Source: Gammaproteobacteria bacterium (GTDB taxonomy: Bacteria; Pseudomonadota; Gammaproteobacteria; Chromatiales; Chromatiaceae). From it: DNA of 32,772 nucleotides. Position numbers and translations under genes: made by a program. This document shows positions 1 to 9,100 of the stretch, piece after piece. Each line of letters starts with the position of its first letter. Position 1 is the stretch's first letter. A model generated the notes under the pieces. It did not search any database. It saw nothing but the letters and a program-made list of their open reading frames with translations, and was not told the origin of the DNA. Where the stretch lies: the NCBI GenBank assembly GCA_018812525.1, contig JAHJDE010000184.1:1-32772 (forward strand). The letters run 5' to 3'.

Positions 1-143
1 CGGATTTAGGTCAGATTGGGTCGAACCGATTGAGCAAAACCGCAGGCGTAGCAGTGCTACGTCGAGGAGTTTGCGATTGAGGTTCGGCCAAATGTGGCCT
101 GAAGACGAGATGCAAGATGTTCAAGTTATTCTTGCTCGACGGC
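1..143. repeat. Partial palindromic intergenic repeat (right-hand part), family copy at the window edge
   Basis: Seen directly: nested inverted repeats. The arms at 19–38 and 70–89 pair (GGTCGAACC... with ...GGTTCGGCC), and around 47–61 there is a perfect small hairpin, CGTAGC-AGT-GCTACG. The 20-base segment at 121–140 is the exact reverse complement of 32674–32693, so it is the terminal arm of the same element type whose other half begins near the window's right edge. The element ends at the stop codon of the neighbouring ferritin-like gene. It has no coding capacity and looks like a non-autonomous, MITE-like or REP-like palindromic repeat. Confidence 0.8.
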
Positions 144-647
144 TTATACCCCACCACCCCGATGGACGGTCTCGTAATAGAGCTTTTCCAGTTCCAGCTT
201 GTGCCTGGTCTCTTCGCTGGCAAGGAAGGTGAAGAGGTCGCGGATGGGTCCGGGTGGGGCGGTTTGGGCCAGTTCAGCGTAGTGGGTCATGGCGGTGTGC
301 TCGCGGCCCATGGCGTATTGGAGCACGGCTTGATCGTCGGGCCGATCGCCCAGGTCGGGCAGGTGGAGGCAGTCGGAGAATTTACTGTCGCTGGCGGTGC
401 GCTGGATCTCGGTCTGGATCTGTTCGCTGAGGTCGGTGCGTAGAGCCAGGGCACTGAACAGGTCGTAGTGGGCCTGCTCCTCGGCGGCCAGCCCTTCGAC
501 CAGGTAGCGGATGCGTTTGCTGACCTTGGGGATCAGGGCGCTGTAGAAGTCGCGGGCGCTCGCCTCGAAGCCGGTGGCGACTTCGAGGATCTCGCGCAGG
601 GTCGTTTTTTCGCGCAGTTGTTCGATGCCCTGGCTGCCTTCGGTCAT
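144..647 (-). CDS. Ferritin-like diiron protein (rubrerythrin-type, no rubredoxin domain)
   Basis: A 167-aa, mostly helical protein with two ferritin-like half-motifs. The first has E28 and the E-E-Q-A-H stretch around residues 56–60; the second has E116 in R-E-H and E-E-T-R-H around residues 145–149. This paired E...ExxH pattern is that of the ferritin-like diiron family including rubrerythrin and COG1633 proteins. The C-terminal rubredoxin Cys pairs are missing, so electrons would have to come from a partner. Such proteins typically handle peroxide or oxygen or bind iron. It is the last gene of the minus-strand operon; its ATG overlaps the flavoprotein stop in an ATGA arrangement, which suggests translational coupling and a role in protecting or servicing the FeS-rich complex (inference). 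The stop TAA abuts a palindromic repeat. Confidence 0.8.
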   Translation of the reverse strand: MTEGSQGIEQLREKTTLREILEVATGFEASARDFYSALIPKVSKRIRYLVEGLAAEEQAHYDLFSALALRTDLSEQIQTEIQRTASDSKFSDCLHLPDLGDRPDDQAVLQYAMGREHTAMTHYAELAQTAPPGPIRDLFTFLASEETRHKLELEKLYYETVHRGGGV

Positions 648-2443
648 TGCCTCTCCTTCATCGGATTCAATGCTGCGTGGATGCTGGCGGCGACCCGGTG
701 GCCATCGGCCACGGCGGAGACCACGTCGGGTCCGCGCACCATGTCGCCTGCGGCCCAGAGCCAGCTCTCGCTGGTGCGTCCGCCCAGATCGACCTGCAGG
801 CGGCCCCGGTTCCAGGCGAGTTGCTCGCTGAGGGCATCGCCCAGCAGGGCGGTGTCGGTCATTTGGCCGATGGACTCGACCACCATCTCGCCGGGGTGGA
901 ACTGTTCGTCGGTTTCGTCGTAGCTGGGGGCGAAGCGGCCCTGCTCATCGAAGATGGCCTTGACCCGCCAGGTCCTGAGCCCCACGACCTTGCCATCTTC
1001 GACCACCACCTGTTGCGGGCCGCGGGCGTCGAGAATGAGGATGCCCTCTTCGCCCGCCTCTTTCACCTCCTCGGGATCGGCGAGGAAGTGGGCGAAGTCC
1101 TCCAGGGCCGTCACGGTCACCCGGACCTCGCCATAGGCCAGTTTTTGCAGACGCGCCAGGGTGCGGGCGATGTCCATGGCGACGTTACCGCCGCCGATGA
1201 CCACGGCCTGGCGCGGGGTGCCGAAATCCTCGCAGGCCCTGGCCTGGCGCAGCAGATCGACGGACTTGCGTACATCGGCGTGGTCACTGCCGGGGATGCG
1301 GGTGGAGCGTCCCAGTTGCAGGCCGAGGGTGATTAGCACGGCATCATGGCCGTTGCGCAGGGATTTCAGACTGATATCCCGGCCGATGCGCTGATTGCAG
1401 CGGATGTCGACGCCGAGGGAACGGATCACCGCTACCTCCCGGTCGATGATGTCGTAGGGGAGACGGTATTCGGGGATGCCCCAGCGGGTCATGCCGCCCG
1501 GCTTGTCGAGGGCCTCGAATACGGTGACGCTGTGGCCCTGTTTCGCCAGATCGAAGGCTGCCGTCAAGCCCGCCGGTCCGGCACCGACGATGGCCACCCG
1601 CTTGCCGGTGGCCGGTGCCGGCTTGCCGACGATCTCCAGGTACTTCTCATGGGGTATCTGGTCGCAGATGTGGCGCTTGAGCCAGCGGATGGCGATCGGA
1701 TCGCCCTCGTGCCGCGCGGCGCAGGTGGTTTCGCACCTGTGGGTGCAGATCCGGCCGCAGATCTGGGAGAAGGGGTTGGTGTCGTAGAGCAGACGCAGGC
1801 CGCGTTCGTAATCGCCGTCGCGCACGGCGGCAATATAGTCGGGGATCGCCATGTGGGCCGGACAGGTGGCGACACAGAGGCCGCAGGCGACACAGCGGTC
1901 GGCCTCCAGCCGGGCCTGTTCGATGCTGTAGCCATGGACGATCTCATCGAACGAGCCGATGCGCGCCTCGGGGGCCATCTCGCCCATGTGCGCCCGTTCT
2001 CTCGGGGTGAGACGATGGTCCTCGGGGCGACGGTAGCCCCGTTCGGCATCGTCCCAATACTTCCTATCGACACCGGGGGTGAAGCGGAACAGGTCGGGGT
2101 CCGATTCCACCCACTTGTACGCGTTGGACATGGTCAAGGAGCCGGTCATGCAGACATCGACACAGAGGGCGCACCAGCAGCAGCGGCCGTAATCGATGCG
2201 CGGCCGCAGGCCGGAATCGCCCTGTTTGGTCTCGATGCCCTCCGCCGGGACCATGTCGATGGCGCCGTTCTGGCAGATGGTCTCGCAGGTGCCACAGCCG
2301 ATGCATCGCCCCACGTCATTCTGGTGAAAGCCGCGATAGCGTGCTGCGCCGGGGCGGTCGTTGAGCGGATCGCGGATGGTCACCGGGTCGAGGAAGAGGT
2401 TCTTCCAGGCGGTGAAGGGAGAGAGGACGTCACGTACGCTCAT
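644..2443 (-). CDS. Ferredoxin-domain / GltD-type FAD- and NAD(P)H-binding oxidoreductase
   Basis: A 599-aa fusion. Residues about 47–98 hold two 4Fe-4S ferredoxin motifs (CxxCxxCxxxC at 47–57 and 88–98), resembling NuoI. Residues about 184–241 hold the Cys clusters typical of the GltD (glutamate synthase small subunit) N-terminus. Residues from 281 carry the FAD dinucleotide motif (VAIVGAGPAG), later an NAD(P)-binding motif (VVIGGGNVAMD), and near the end the GD...GPDVVSAVADG FAD motif. It probably passes electrons between NAD(P)H and the NuoBCDH-like core, replacing the missing NuoEFG and NuoI (inference). The start at 2443 is preferred over the in-frame ATG at 2455 because a GGGG run lies about 7 bases upstream; a 161-bp repeat begins 13 bases upstream. 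Whether NADH or NADPH is used cannot be decided. Confidence 0.85.
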   Translation of the reverse strand: MSVRDVLSPFTAWKNLFLDPVTIRDPLNDRPGAARYRGFHQNDVGRCIGCGTCETICQNGAIDMVPAEGIETKQGDSGLRPRIDYGRCCWCALCVDVCMTGSLTMSNAYKWVESDPDLFRFTPGVDRKYWDDAERGYRRPEDHRLTPRERAHMGEMAPEARIGSFDEIVHGYSIEQARLEADRCVACGLCVATCPAHMAIPDYIAAVRDGDYERGLRLLYDTNPFSQICGRICTHRCETTCAARHEGDPIAIRWLKRHICDQIPHEKYLEIVGKPAPATGKRVAIVGAGPAGLTAAFDLAKQGHSVTVFEALDKPGGMTRWGIPEYRLPYDIIDREVAVIRSLGVDIRCNQRIGRDISLKSLRNGHDAVLITLGLQLGRSTRIPGSDHADVRKSVDLLRQARACEDFGTPRQAVVIGGGNVAMDIARTLARLQKLAYGEVRVTVTALEDFAHFLADPEEVKEAGEEGILILDARGPQQVVVEDGKVVGLRTWRVKAIFDEQGRFAPSYDETDEQFHPGEMVVESIGQMTDTALLGDALSEQLAWNRGRLQVDLGGRTSESWLWAAGDMVRGPDVVSAVADGHRVAASIHAALNPMKERQ

Positions 2444-2455
2444 GCAAAACCCCAT

Positions 2456-2616
2456 TTAACCGCAAAGGACGCAACAAAGAATATCGTAGGGGCGGGTTTG
2501 AAACCCGCCCGTACAAACCCGCCCGTACAAGGCATGGCCATTTACCCGGAAGGTGAATGTCTTGACGGAGATAATCCAGTGATTTCCTCGGTGTTCTTTG
2601 CGTCCCTTGCGGTTAA
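2456..2616. repeat. 161-bp MITE-like repeat, copy A
   Basis: Terminal inverted repeats are visible: TTAACCGCAAAGGACGCAAC at the left and the reverse complement of TTAACCGCAAGGGACGCAAA at the right. Inside is the palindrome GGGCGGGTTTGAAACCCGCCC-like core near 2492–2512. A near-identical copy of the same length is at 5043–5203, in the same orientation. It sits between the NuoD-like stop codon and the flavoprotein start codon, within the operon. A 55-codon reading frame on the minus strand is open in both copies, but I read this as a property of the repeat. No transposase is encoded. Confidence 0.85.
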
Positions 2617-2622
2617 TTGCAT

Positions 2623-3849
2623 TCATCGTTCGATCTCTGGCGGATAGGTGTGCAGCGAGACCAGCAGCCCGGCCACGTCGGCGATATTGCAGTTGACGAT
2701 CAGCCGCTCCATCAGCGCCATGGCATGGGTGTAGGAAGGGCCGCGCACGTTGACGCGGCGCGGGTAGCCGCTGCCGTCGGTGACCAGGTAGTAGCCGTAT
2801 TCGCCGCGCGAGCACTCGCCGCGAATGTAGGTCTCGCCGCGGGGGATCTTCCAATGGAGGACGTTGGGGATCTTGGCCATCAGCGGGCCTTCCTTTGGCA
2901 TCCGGGCCAGGATCTGGCGGACCAGGTCGATGGACATCAGCAGATCGCGGCGGCGTACATCGGCGCGGGTATAGACGTCCGAGTCCGCGCCGGTCACCGG
3001 CTCAAAATCGAGCTGGGGATAGACCAGGTAGGGCTGGTCCTTGCGCACGTCCTTGGCCACGCCGGCGGCGCGGGCGGGCGGTCCGGTGACGCCATAGGGT
3101 TCAATCAGCGCCGGGTCGATATAGCCGAGGCCGACGGCCCGTTTCTTGAACACGGCGTTGCGGAACATGACATCGAGGACATCGCTCATCACGCGCTCGA
3201 TTTCAACCAGGGTCTCCTCCATGCGCTGTTCGAAGCCATCGGGCAGGCCGTCGCGCACCCCGCCGGGGAGGATGAACATGTGATAGATGCGGGCGCCGCT
3301 CAGCTCCTCGAAGCGGTCGAGCATCAGGTCGCGGACATAGGTGGTCCACTGGCCGATGACACCCAGACCAAAGGCGCCCGCCTGGCCGCCCAGGTACATC
3401 AGATAGCTGTTGATGCGGCCCATTTCGAGGATGAGGGTGCGAATCCAATCGGCCCGTTCCGGCGACTGGATGCCGGCCAGCTCTTCCACGGCGGCGGCAT
3501 AGCAGTATTCGTTGAAATCGGGCTCGGGCACGCAGATACGGCAAACGATGGGGAAGCATTGGATGAAGGTGCGCCGCTCCATGAGCTTCTCGAAGCCGCG
3601 ATGGAGATAGCCCACGTGGGTCTTGCCCTCGACCACCTCGTCGCCACAGACGGTCAGTTCCAGCGACATGTTGCCGGTGATGCCGGGGTGGTTCGGCCCC
3701 TGCCAGAGCTTGAGGTATTTGCCCGAGGCCAGGTCGATATCGAGGCTGCCGACGCACAGGGCGGTGCTAGTGTCGCGGGAGGCAGGATGCCGGGAGAGAC
3801 CGTCGGGCCGTCGGGCCGGGTATTGGCTGCGATCGGGTTGATACGCCAT
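2623..3849 (-). CDS. NuoD-like (49-kDa / hydrogenase large-subunit-like) protein, Ehr-type
   Basis: A 408-aa protein of the complex I 49-kDa / group 4 hydrogenase large-subunit family. Seen: GPNHPGITG near residue 51, YLHRGFEKLME near 81, CRIC at 103–106, LPGGVRDGLP, ARAAGVAKDVRK, PRGETYIRGECSRGEYGYYLVTDG-type segments, and an end in ADVAGLL...PPEIER. Aligned by eye with complex I, the MDY segment that contributes the quinone-site Tyr is replaced by ICV. Aligned with hydrogenases, only the first Cys of RICGIC is kept and the C-terminal DPCxxC pair is absent. It therefore cannot bind a normal NiFe centre and is not a canonical quinone-reducing NuoD. It lies 1 base after the NuoC-like gene and its stop touches repeat copy A. 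Confidence 0.88.
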   Translation of the reverse strand: MAYQPDRSQYPARRPDGLSRHPASRDTSTALCVGSLDIDLASGKYLKLWQGPNHPGITGNMSLELTVCGDEVVEGKTHVGYLHRGFEKLMERRTFIQCFPIVCRICVPEPDFNEYCYAAAVEELAGIQSPERADWIRTLILEMGRINSYLMYLGGQAGAFGLGVIGQWTTYVRDLMLDRFEELSGARIYHMFILPGGVRDGLPDGFEQRMEETLVEIERVMSDVLDVMFRNAVFKKRAVGLGYIDPALIEPYGVTGPPARAAGVAKDVRKDQPYLVYPQLDFEPVTGADSDVYTRADVRRRDLLMSIDLVRQILARMPKEGPLMAKIPNVLHWKIPRGETYIRGECSRGEYGYYLVTDGSGYPRRVNVRGPSYTHAMALMERLIVNCNIADVAGLLVSLHTYPPEIER

Positions 3850-3850
3850 G

Positions 3851-4381
3851 TCAGGCCCCGTCCGGGTAGAGTTGATCTTTCATGTGCCTTGCCGGGTCCC
3901 AGGTCTCGCGGCCGGGACGTGCGACGAAATTTTCTTGGGCGAACTTGAGGGTATCGAAATCGCGCCGGTAAGGGGGGATATCGGTCCAGCCCTCCAGGAT
4001 GAACTCCTCGTTGATTCGTGGGCTGCCGGGGAAATCGATGCCGAACATCTCGCGCAGCTCCCGCTGATAGGTGGCGGCGGTGGGCCAGAGATCGTGGATG
4101 CTCTCCATCGATGCGCCGTCGCGGGGCAACATCAGCCGCAGGCCGATATCGCGTCCATTGGCGCGGTCGCTCAGCAGATAGCTGAGCTGGAATTGGCCCT
4201 CTTCGAGCCAATCGACCGCCGTCAGCAGCACCAGATGGCTGAATCCCTCCCGGTCCCGCAGATGCAGCAGCACGGGGCGCAGATATTCCGCCGTGAGGGT
4301 AATAAAGGCGAGATTGGAGCGTCGCTCGGTCAGCTCGCCGAGGGGGAAGAGCCTGTTTAGTTTTGCGTAGAGTTCGCGCAT
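3851..4381 (-). CDS. NuoC-like (30-kDa) subunit
   Basis: A 176-aa protein matching the complex I 30-kDa / hydrogenase accessory subunit family. The diagnostic stretch is QRELREMFGIDFPGSP followed by an EEFILEGW...PPYRRDFD segment (family pattern ERE-x-DMFGI-x-F-x-GHP ... LLP-x-x-WEG-x-PLRKDY). The start is set at ATG 4381; a TTG directly upstream is also in frame. It would be a peripheral-arm structural subunit next to the NuoD-like protein and has no cofactor of its own. It is separated by 6 bases from the NuoB-like stop and by 1 base from the NuoD-like start, so the three peripheral-arm genes are co-transcribed in the order B–C–D, as in complex I operons. Confidence 0.88.
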   Translation of the reverse strand: MRELYAKLNRLFPLGELTERRSNLAFITLTAEYLRPVLLHLRDREGFSHLVLLTAVDWLEEGQFQLSYLLSDRANGRDIGLRLMLPRDGASMESIHDLWPTAATYQRELREMFGIDFPGSPRINEEFILEGWTDIPPYRRDFDTLKFAQENFVARPGRETWDPARHMKDQLYPDGA

Positions 4382-4387
4382 CAATTG

Positions 4388-5029
4388 CTACCAGTTGTAA
4401 TCGGGCATATCCCAGTCGTGGATGACCTGCTTCTGGTTCATCTTGTACCAGTCGAAGTACTGGGCGTATTGATTGGCGCCTTCTCCCTTACCCGCGCGGA
4501 TGATTTCCTTCAGATCCTCGAAGCCCTGCAGCAGCGCCTCGGGGCGCGGCATACAGCCGGCGATGTAGAGATCCACCGGCAGGTAATAATCGAGCCGCTT
4601 GAGGGTGTTGTAGGAGTCCCAGTACATGCCGCCGTTGATGGTGCAGGAGCCGAGGCCGATGACATATTTCGGGTTCTGCATCTGCTCGTAGGAGCGGATG
4701 GCGCGTTTCAGGGTCTTCACGGAGAGGTAACCCGAGATGATGAAGAGATTGGCCTGGCGCGGCGTCGGCCGCCACTGGACGCCGTAGCGGTAGGCGTCGA
4801 AGCGCGGGGTCATCAGCGGCCGCATCTCGATGGCGCCGCAGCCGGTGCCGAAGCCGAGGATCCAGAGGGACTCGGCGCGCGCCCAGTTGAAGAAGCCCTC
4901 GACGATCTTGCTGTAGGCCGCCGGCATCACCGTCGGCGCCTCCTGACAATAATAATCCTGCAGCGGATCGACCTCGAATTCGATACCGTCGGGGCCTTTG
5001 ACGATGCGCTTCTCTAACTCTGCTTTCAT
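4388..5029 (-). CDS. NuoB-like (20-kDa, N2-cluster-type) subunit with an altered cysteine set
   Basis: A 213-aa protein of the NuoB / hydrogenase small-subunit family. Seen: FGTGCGAIEM at 60–69, PRQANLFIISGYLS, GSCTINGGMY (Cys129) and GCMPRPEALL (Cys159). In complex I the tetranuclear N2 cluster is held by a tandem CC plus two later Cys. Here the tandem pair is Cys64–Gly65, so one N2 ligand is missing by eye alignment. This supports a complex related to, but different from, complex I and group 4 hydrogenases. The start at 5029 follows an AACAGG-like weak ribosome site; the upstream ATG in the longer reading frame lies inside repeat copy B and is rejected. The repeat separates this gene from the NuoH-like gene. 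Confidence 0.88.
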   Translation of the reverse strand: MKAELEKRIVKGPDGIEFEVDPLQDYYCQEAPTVMPAAYSKIVEGFFNWARAESLWILGFGTGCGAIEMRPLMTPRFDAYRYGVQWRPTPRQANLFIISGYLSVKTLKRAIRSYEQMQNPKYVIGLGSCTINGGMYWDSYNTLKRLDYYLPVDLYIAGCMPRPEALLQGFEDLKEIIRAGKGEGANQYAQYFDWYKMNQKQVIHDWDMPDYNW

Positions 5030-5042
5030 TCGAATAACCTGT

Positions 5043-5203
5043 TTAACCGCAAAGGACGCAACAAAGAATATCGTAGGGGCGGGTTTGAAACCCGCCCGTA
5101 CAAACCCACCCGTACAACGCAGGGCCATTTACCCGGAAGGTGAATGTCTTGACGGAGATAATCCAGTGATTTCCTCTGCGCTCTTTGTATCCTTTGCGGT
5201 TAA
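5043..5203. repeat. 161-bp MITE-like repeat, copy B
   Basis: Same length, orientation and terminal inverted repeats as the copy at 2456–2616, with only scattered substitutions. It is bounded by TTAACCGCAAAGGACGC at the left and its near reverse complement at the right, and carries the same GGGCGGGTTTGAAACCCGCCC-type palindrome. It lies between the NuoH-like stop and the NuoB-like start, a few bases from each. Its repeated placement at gene junctions of one operon suggests insertion where it does not break genes, or an effect on mRNA processing between cistrons (inference). Confidence 0.85.
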
Positions 5204-5218
5204 TTGAATTCATGACAC

Positions 5219-6124
5219 TCACACCAGCACGATGGCGACGATGCCCAGGGGCAGGGCCCAGACCAGGAACCAGCGGATCGACTGCTCGACGCGGAAGCGG
5301 GGGAAGGCCACGCCGACGAACAGGGAGAACAGGTAGATCAGGAACACCTTGAGGAAGAAGACCGGCCAGCTTGCCGCCCCGCCGAAGAAGAGGTTCATGT
5401 AGATGACAATCTTGGCGATGGGAAAGATCACCCGGTTGGTCTGCATCAGGGCGAGATAGGAGGAGTGGTACTCGGTCGGCGGGCCGATGGGGATCTCCTG
5501 GGGCGCCAGCACCAAGTCGAAGGGCGGGCGCATCATGGAGCCGAGGAACGACAGCATCGCCGCTGCAACCGCGAAGGGATTGGTGAACAGGGTCCAATGG
5601 AGCACAGCCCCCTGCTGGGCCGCGACTATCTCGGTAATAGAGAGGGTCTGATACTGCAAGGCCACCGCAAAGACGGCGAGGGCGAAGGGCAGTTCAGCGG
5701 CGGTCATCTGCGACAGGCCGCGGCTGACGCCAATGGCTGCATGGGGATGGCCGCTCTCGCCGGCGCCGAGCGCCATGCCGAGCGCGCCGAAGAAGACGAA
5801 ATAGAGGGCCAGGATCAGATCGCCGGCAAAGGAGAGGTTGGAGAACATCACCGAGCCGTAGATGGTCGGCACGAATAAGAGCAGACCGACGCCGCCGGAC
5901 AGGCGAAAGACCGGGCCGAGGTAGAACATCACACCGTGGGTGATGGAACTGCGCAGGCCGTAGTTCTTGACCAGATCAATGTAGTTCTGCCAGATCGGGA
6001 TGCCGTAACGGCGGCCGACCCGAGCGCCGATCTTCTGCATCAGCGCGGTGAGCAGCAGGCCGTAGTTGACCACGATGAACAGGGTCAACAGCGAATAGGG
6101 GATCATCATCCATTCGAAATGCAC
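5219..6124 (-). CDS. NuoH-like membrane subunit
   Basis: A 301-aa polytopic membrane protein of the NuoH / HyfC / MbhM family. Family features seen: QKIGARVGRRYGIPIWQ near residue 30 (NuoH proteins have Q-x-R-x-GPN...G here), a long run of hydrophobic segments, and an acidic loop with DLVLAPQEIPIGPPTEYHSSY resembling the FDL-E-E---G-TEYSG motif that joins the Q-site or catalytic arm to the membrane. It would link the NuoBCD-like arm to the antiporter subunits. It starts 3 bases after the large antiporter stop. It is slightly shorter than the usual 320–345 aa. Function follows from family and context. Confidence 0.87.
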   Translation of the reverse strand: MHFEWMMIPYSLLTLFIVVNYGLLLTALMQKIGARVGRRYGIPIWQNYIDLVKNYGLRSSITHGVMFYLGPVFRLSGGVGLLLFVPTIYGSVMFSNLSFAGDLILALYFVFFGALGMALGAGESGHPHAAIGVSRGLSQMTAAELPFALAVFAVALQYQTLSITEIVAAQQGAVLHWTLFTNPFAVAAAMLSFLGSMMRPPFDLVLAPQEIPIGPPTEYHSSYLALMQTNRVIFPIAKIVIYMNLFFGGAASWPVFFLKVFLIYLFSLFVGVAFPRFRVEQSIRWFLVWALPLGIVAIVLV

Positions 6125-6127
6125 GGC

Positions 6128-9100
6128 TTAGACTCCCCTCGAAAGCAGGAACAGGACGACGACGAAGGCCAGGAAGTGGATGGCGTAGATCTGGGCGTTG
6201 CCGGTATAGAAGCGCCGGGCGACATCGGCGGCCGTGTGTAGCAGGTCGGTCAGGGTCTCCCAGAAGCCTGTCACCAGGGGCTGGGTCAGAAAGCCCAGCG
6301 CCTTGCGATAGGGGGCGAAGAAGTTCCAGGCGAAGTGGGTGGTCTCCGGGCGGAAGGGGCGTTCCCCCGCGAAGACGATGTTGAACTGCTTCACCTTCTG
6401 CGCTTTGCGGTTGACGAACAGCAGCCAGGCGAACAGGGTCATGAAGATGACGCCGACGACGACCATGATGGAGACCGGGCTCCAATAGCCGTAGTCGCTG
6501 GTGATGGTCAGACCCTCCCAGTTCAGCGCCCCCTGCGGGAAGAACTGGCTGATATAGGCGTCCACCCGGCGCAGGGCCAGTCCCGGCACCAGGGCAAAGA
6601 CCATCAGGCAGACGACGTAGATAAACTGTGGCAGCAGGATCCAGAAGGGGGCCTCCTTGATTTTGCGATGCTCATCCTTCAACTGGCCAAGGAAGATGGT
6701 GTGGATCAGCCGGAACAGGTAGAGGAAGGCGATGGGACCGGAGAGGAAGATCAGGATCATCGGCAGCCGGTATTCCGCCGTCATGATGGCGTTGTAGAAG
6801 ATCCAGCGGCCGCCGAAGCCCGACAGCGGCGGCACGCCCGACATGGCGATGATGCCGATCAGTACGGCGATGAAGGAGAGCGGCATCAGGGTGATCAGGC
6901 CGCCCATCTTGTACATCAACCTTGTTCCGGTACGTTTGGCGATACCGCCGACGGAGAGGAACAGCATCGACTTGTAGATGTAGTGGTTGATGACGAACAT
7001 CAGGGCCATCAGCCAGCCGAGGTGGTTCATCATCGCCAGGCCAAACAGGGCGTAGCCCATCTGGCCGATGGAGGAGTAGGCCAGCAGGCGCTTGGCGTCC
7101 TCCTGGAAGATCGCCAGCAGATTGCCGATCAGCGCCGACAGGGCGCCGATCCACATCAACACATGGGTCAGTTCGACGCCGTAGAGCTGCTGTTTGCCCA
7201 TGTGCATCAGCAGCATGAACAGACCGAACAGACCGGCCTTGAGCAGGATGCCGGAGACCATGGGCGAGACATCGGTCTCTGCCTCGGCGTGGGCGCCGGG
7301 CAGCCAGATGTGCAGGCCGATGGCGGCGGTCTTGGTCATGAAGCCGATCGCCAGCAATACAAACACCCAGGGTGCCAAGGGCTGCGCCACCTGGCGCAGT
7401 GCCTCAATGGAAAACTGCGAGTTACCCTGCGCGGCCAGGGCGAAACCAGCCAGAATCAGAAAGGCGCCGCCCAGGGAGAAGACGATATAAGAGAGCGCGT
7501 GGGGCTCCGAATGCTTGCCGCGCAGGATCAGGAAGTAGGAGCCGACAGTCAGCAGTTCCCAGGCGGCAAAGAAATTGAAGGAGTCCTTGGCGACGATCAG
7601 CATCGCCAGTCCGGCATACATCAGCATCGCCGAGGGGTAGAAGCCGACGCGGCGGCCCTGGGCATGATAGCTGGCCATCAGGATCAGCGCTCCGCCAAGC
7701 AGCATGATGGTAGCGAAGATCAGTTGCAGCGGATCGTAGCCCGGATAGCCGAGGATAAACCAAGCCACCAGGCCGGCGATGGCGAGGCTGTTCTTGATCC
7801 AAGCGGGCAGCCATTCCAGCAGCAGGAAGCCGAGGGCGAACAATAGCGGCAGGGTCTGCAGCAGGTTGTTGTGGGCCGAGAGCCCGCCCCACAGATAGCC
7901 GAGTGCCCAGCCGGCCAGGGCGGCGATCATTGCCACCGACAACTTGTGCCGTGCAGGGACAATGACCTCGGTGGGTTGCTCACCCTTGATGATGTAACCG
8001 AACCAGCGGAACAGGTAACCGGCCTCCAGCAGGGCGCCGAACAGAATCAGGGCCAGCAGCACGAGGCGTCCATGGCCCGCCAGCAGGTGGATCAGCTCCC
8101 ATTTGGCATAGAAACCGGGGAAGGGCGGCAGGCCGCTCAACATGGCCAGGAAGGTGACGAAGGCAAAGATCAGCAGCGGCTGACCGCGCAGGGCGCTCCA
8201 GTCCTGCAGGTTGCGGCCGGCAACCAGGCCCGAGAGCCAGAACAGCCCGGCCTTGGCGACGGCGTGGGAAAAGAGGATGCCGCCGGCGATGAATAGGGTG
8301 CTGTCGCCAAGGATGTCGCGCTGACCGAGCACGGTCAGGATCAGGCCGACCTGCCCCACCGAGGAGTAGCCGAGCATGCGCCGGTCGTTGGTTTGCGGCA
8401 GGGCCAGCAGATTGGAGGCGACGAAGCTGATGATGCCGATGGCCGTGGCCACCGGCAGCCAAGCCGGACCGCCGATCAGCAGCAGCTTGTCCACCGCGAA
8501 CAGGGAGGCCGAGGCCACCGCCGCCGAGAAGATGGCCGAGAAGGCGGGGTGCGCCGCTTCGTAGATATCCAGCGCCCAGCCGTTGGCGGGGACCGGTTTC
8601 AGCTCGGCCACCACGGCAATGAATATCAGGAAAAAGGCGAGGGAACCTCCCTTCAGCATGACCAGGGAAGCGGCCGCCATGCCGTCGATGTTGAGCGTGC
8701 CGGCGGCGTGATAGGCGAAGATGATGCCAATCAGCAGCAGGATCGTGATCAACTGCGACACGATCAGATACTTGAAGCCGGCTCCCAAGGCGTGCCGCTC
8801 CGCGGAGAGCAGGATCAGGCCGCCGGTGGAGATGACGATCAGCTCGAAGAAGACGAAGAGGTTGAACAGGTCACGGGTGAGGATGATGCCGCCCATGGCC
8901 ATGACAATGATCAGCAGTACCGCCATGGCGCGGCGGCCCAAGTGGGACAGGGTATCCTTCAGATAGACCGCCGACAGCAGGCCGGTGAGATTGGCCAGTA
9001 GCAGCAGGGCCGCCTCGGGCAGGCCCAGGCGTAGATTGATGGCGAAGGGGGCGGGCGTGCCGGCGGTAAGGATTTCGACCGGCGCGGCGCCATCGATGGC

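Noticed and set aside
2456-2626. A 55-codon minus-strand frame (MNAINRKG...) open in both 161-bp repeat copies and coupled to upstream stop codons.
   Set aside because: It spans exactly the repeat from arm to arm, and differences between copies are not biased to third positions. More likely a consequence of the repeat than a gene.
2623-5029. Calling the NuoBCD-like genes a group 4 [NiFe] hydrogenase.
   Set aside because: The C-terminal CxxC ligands and one of the N-terminal ligands are absent from the large subunit, and no maturation genes are present.
6335-7846. Long plus-strand open frame (503 codons) opposite the antiporter gene, and similar long frames opposite other GC-rich genes.
   Set aside because: They are rich in Gln, His, Asp and Gly, lack recognisable domains, and mirror the codon structure of the strongly supported minus-strand genes.
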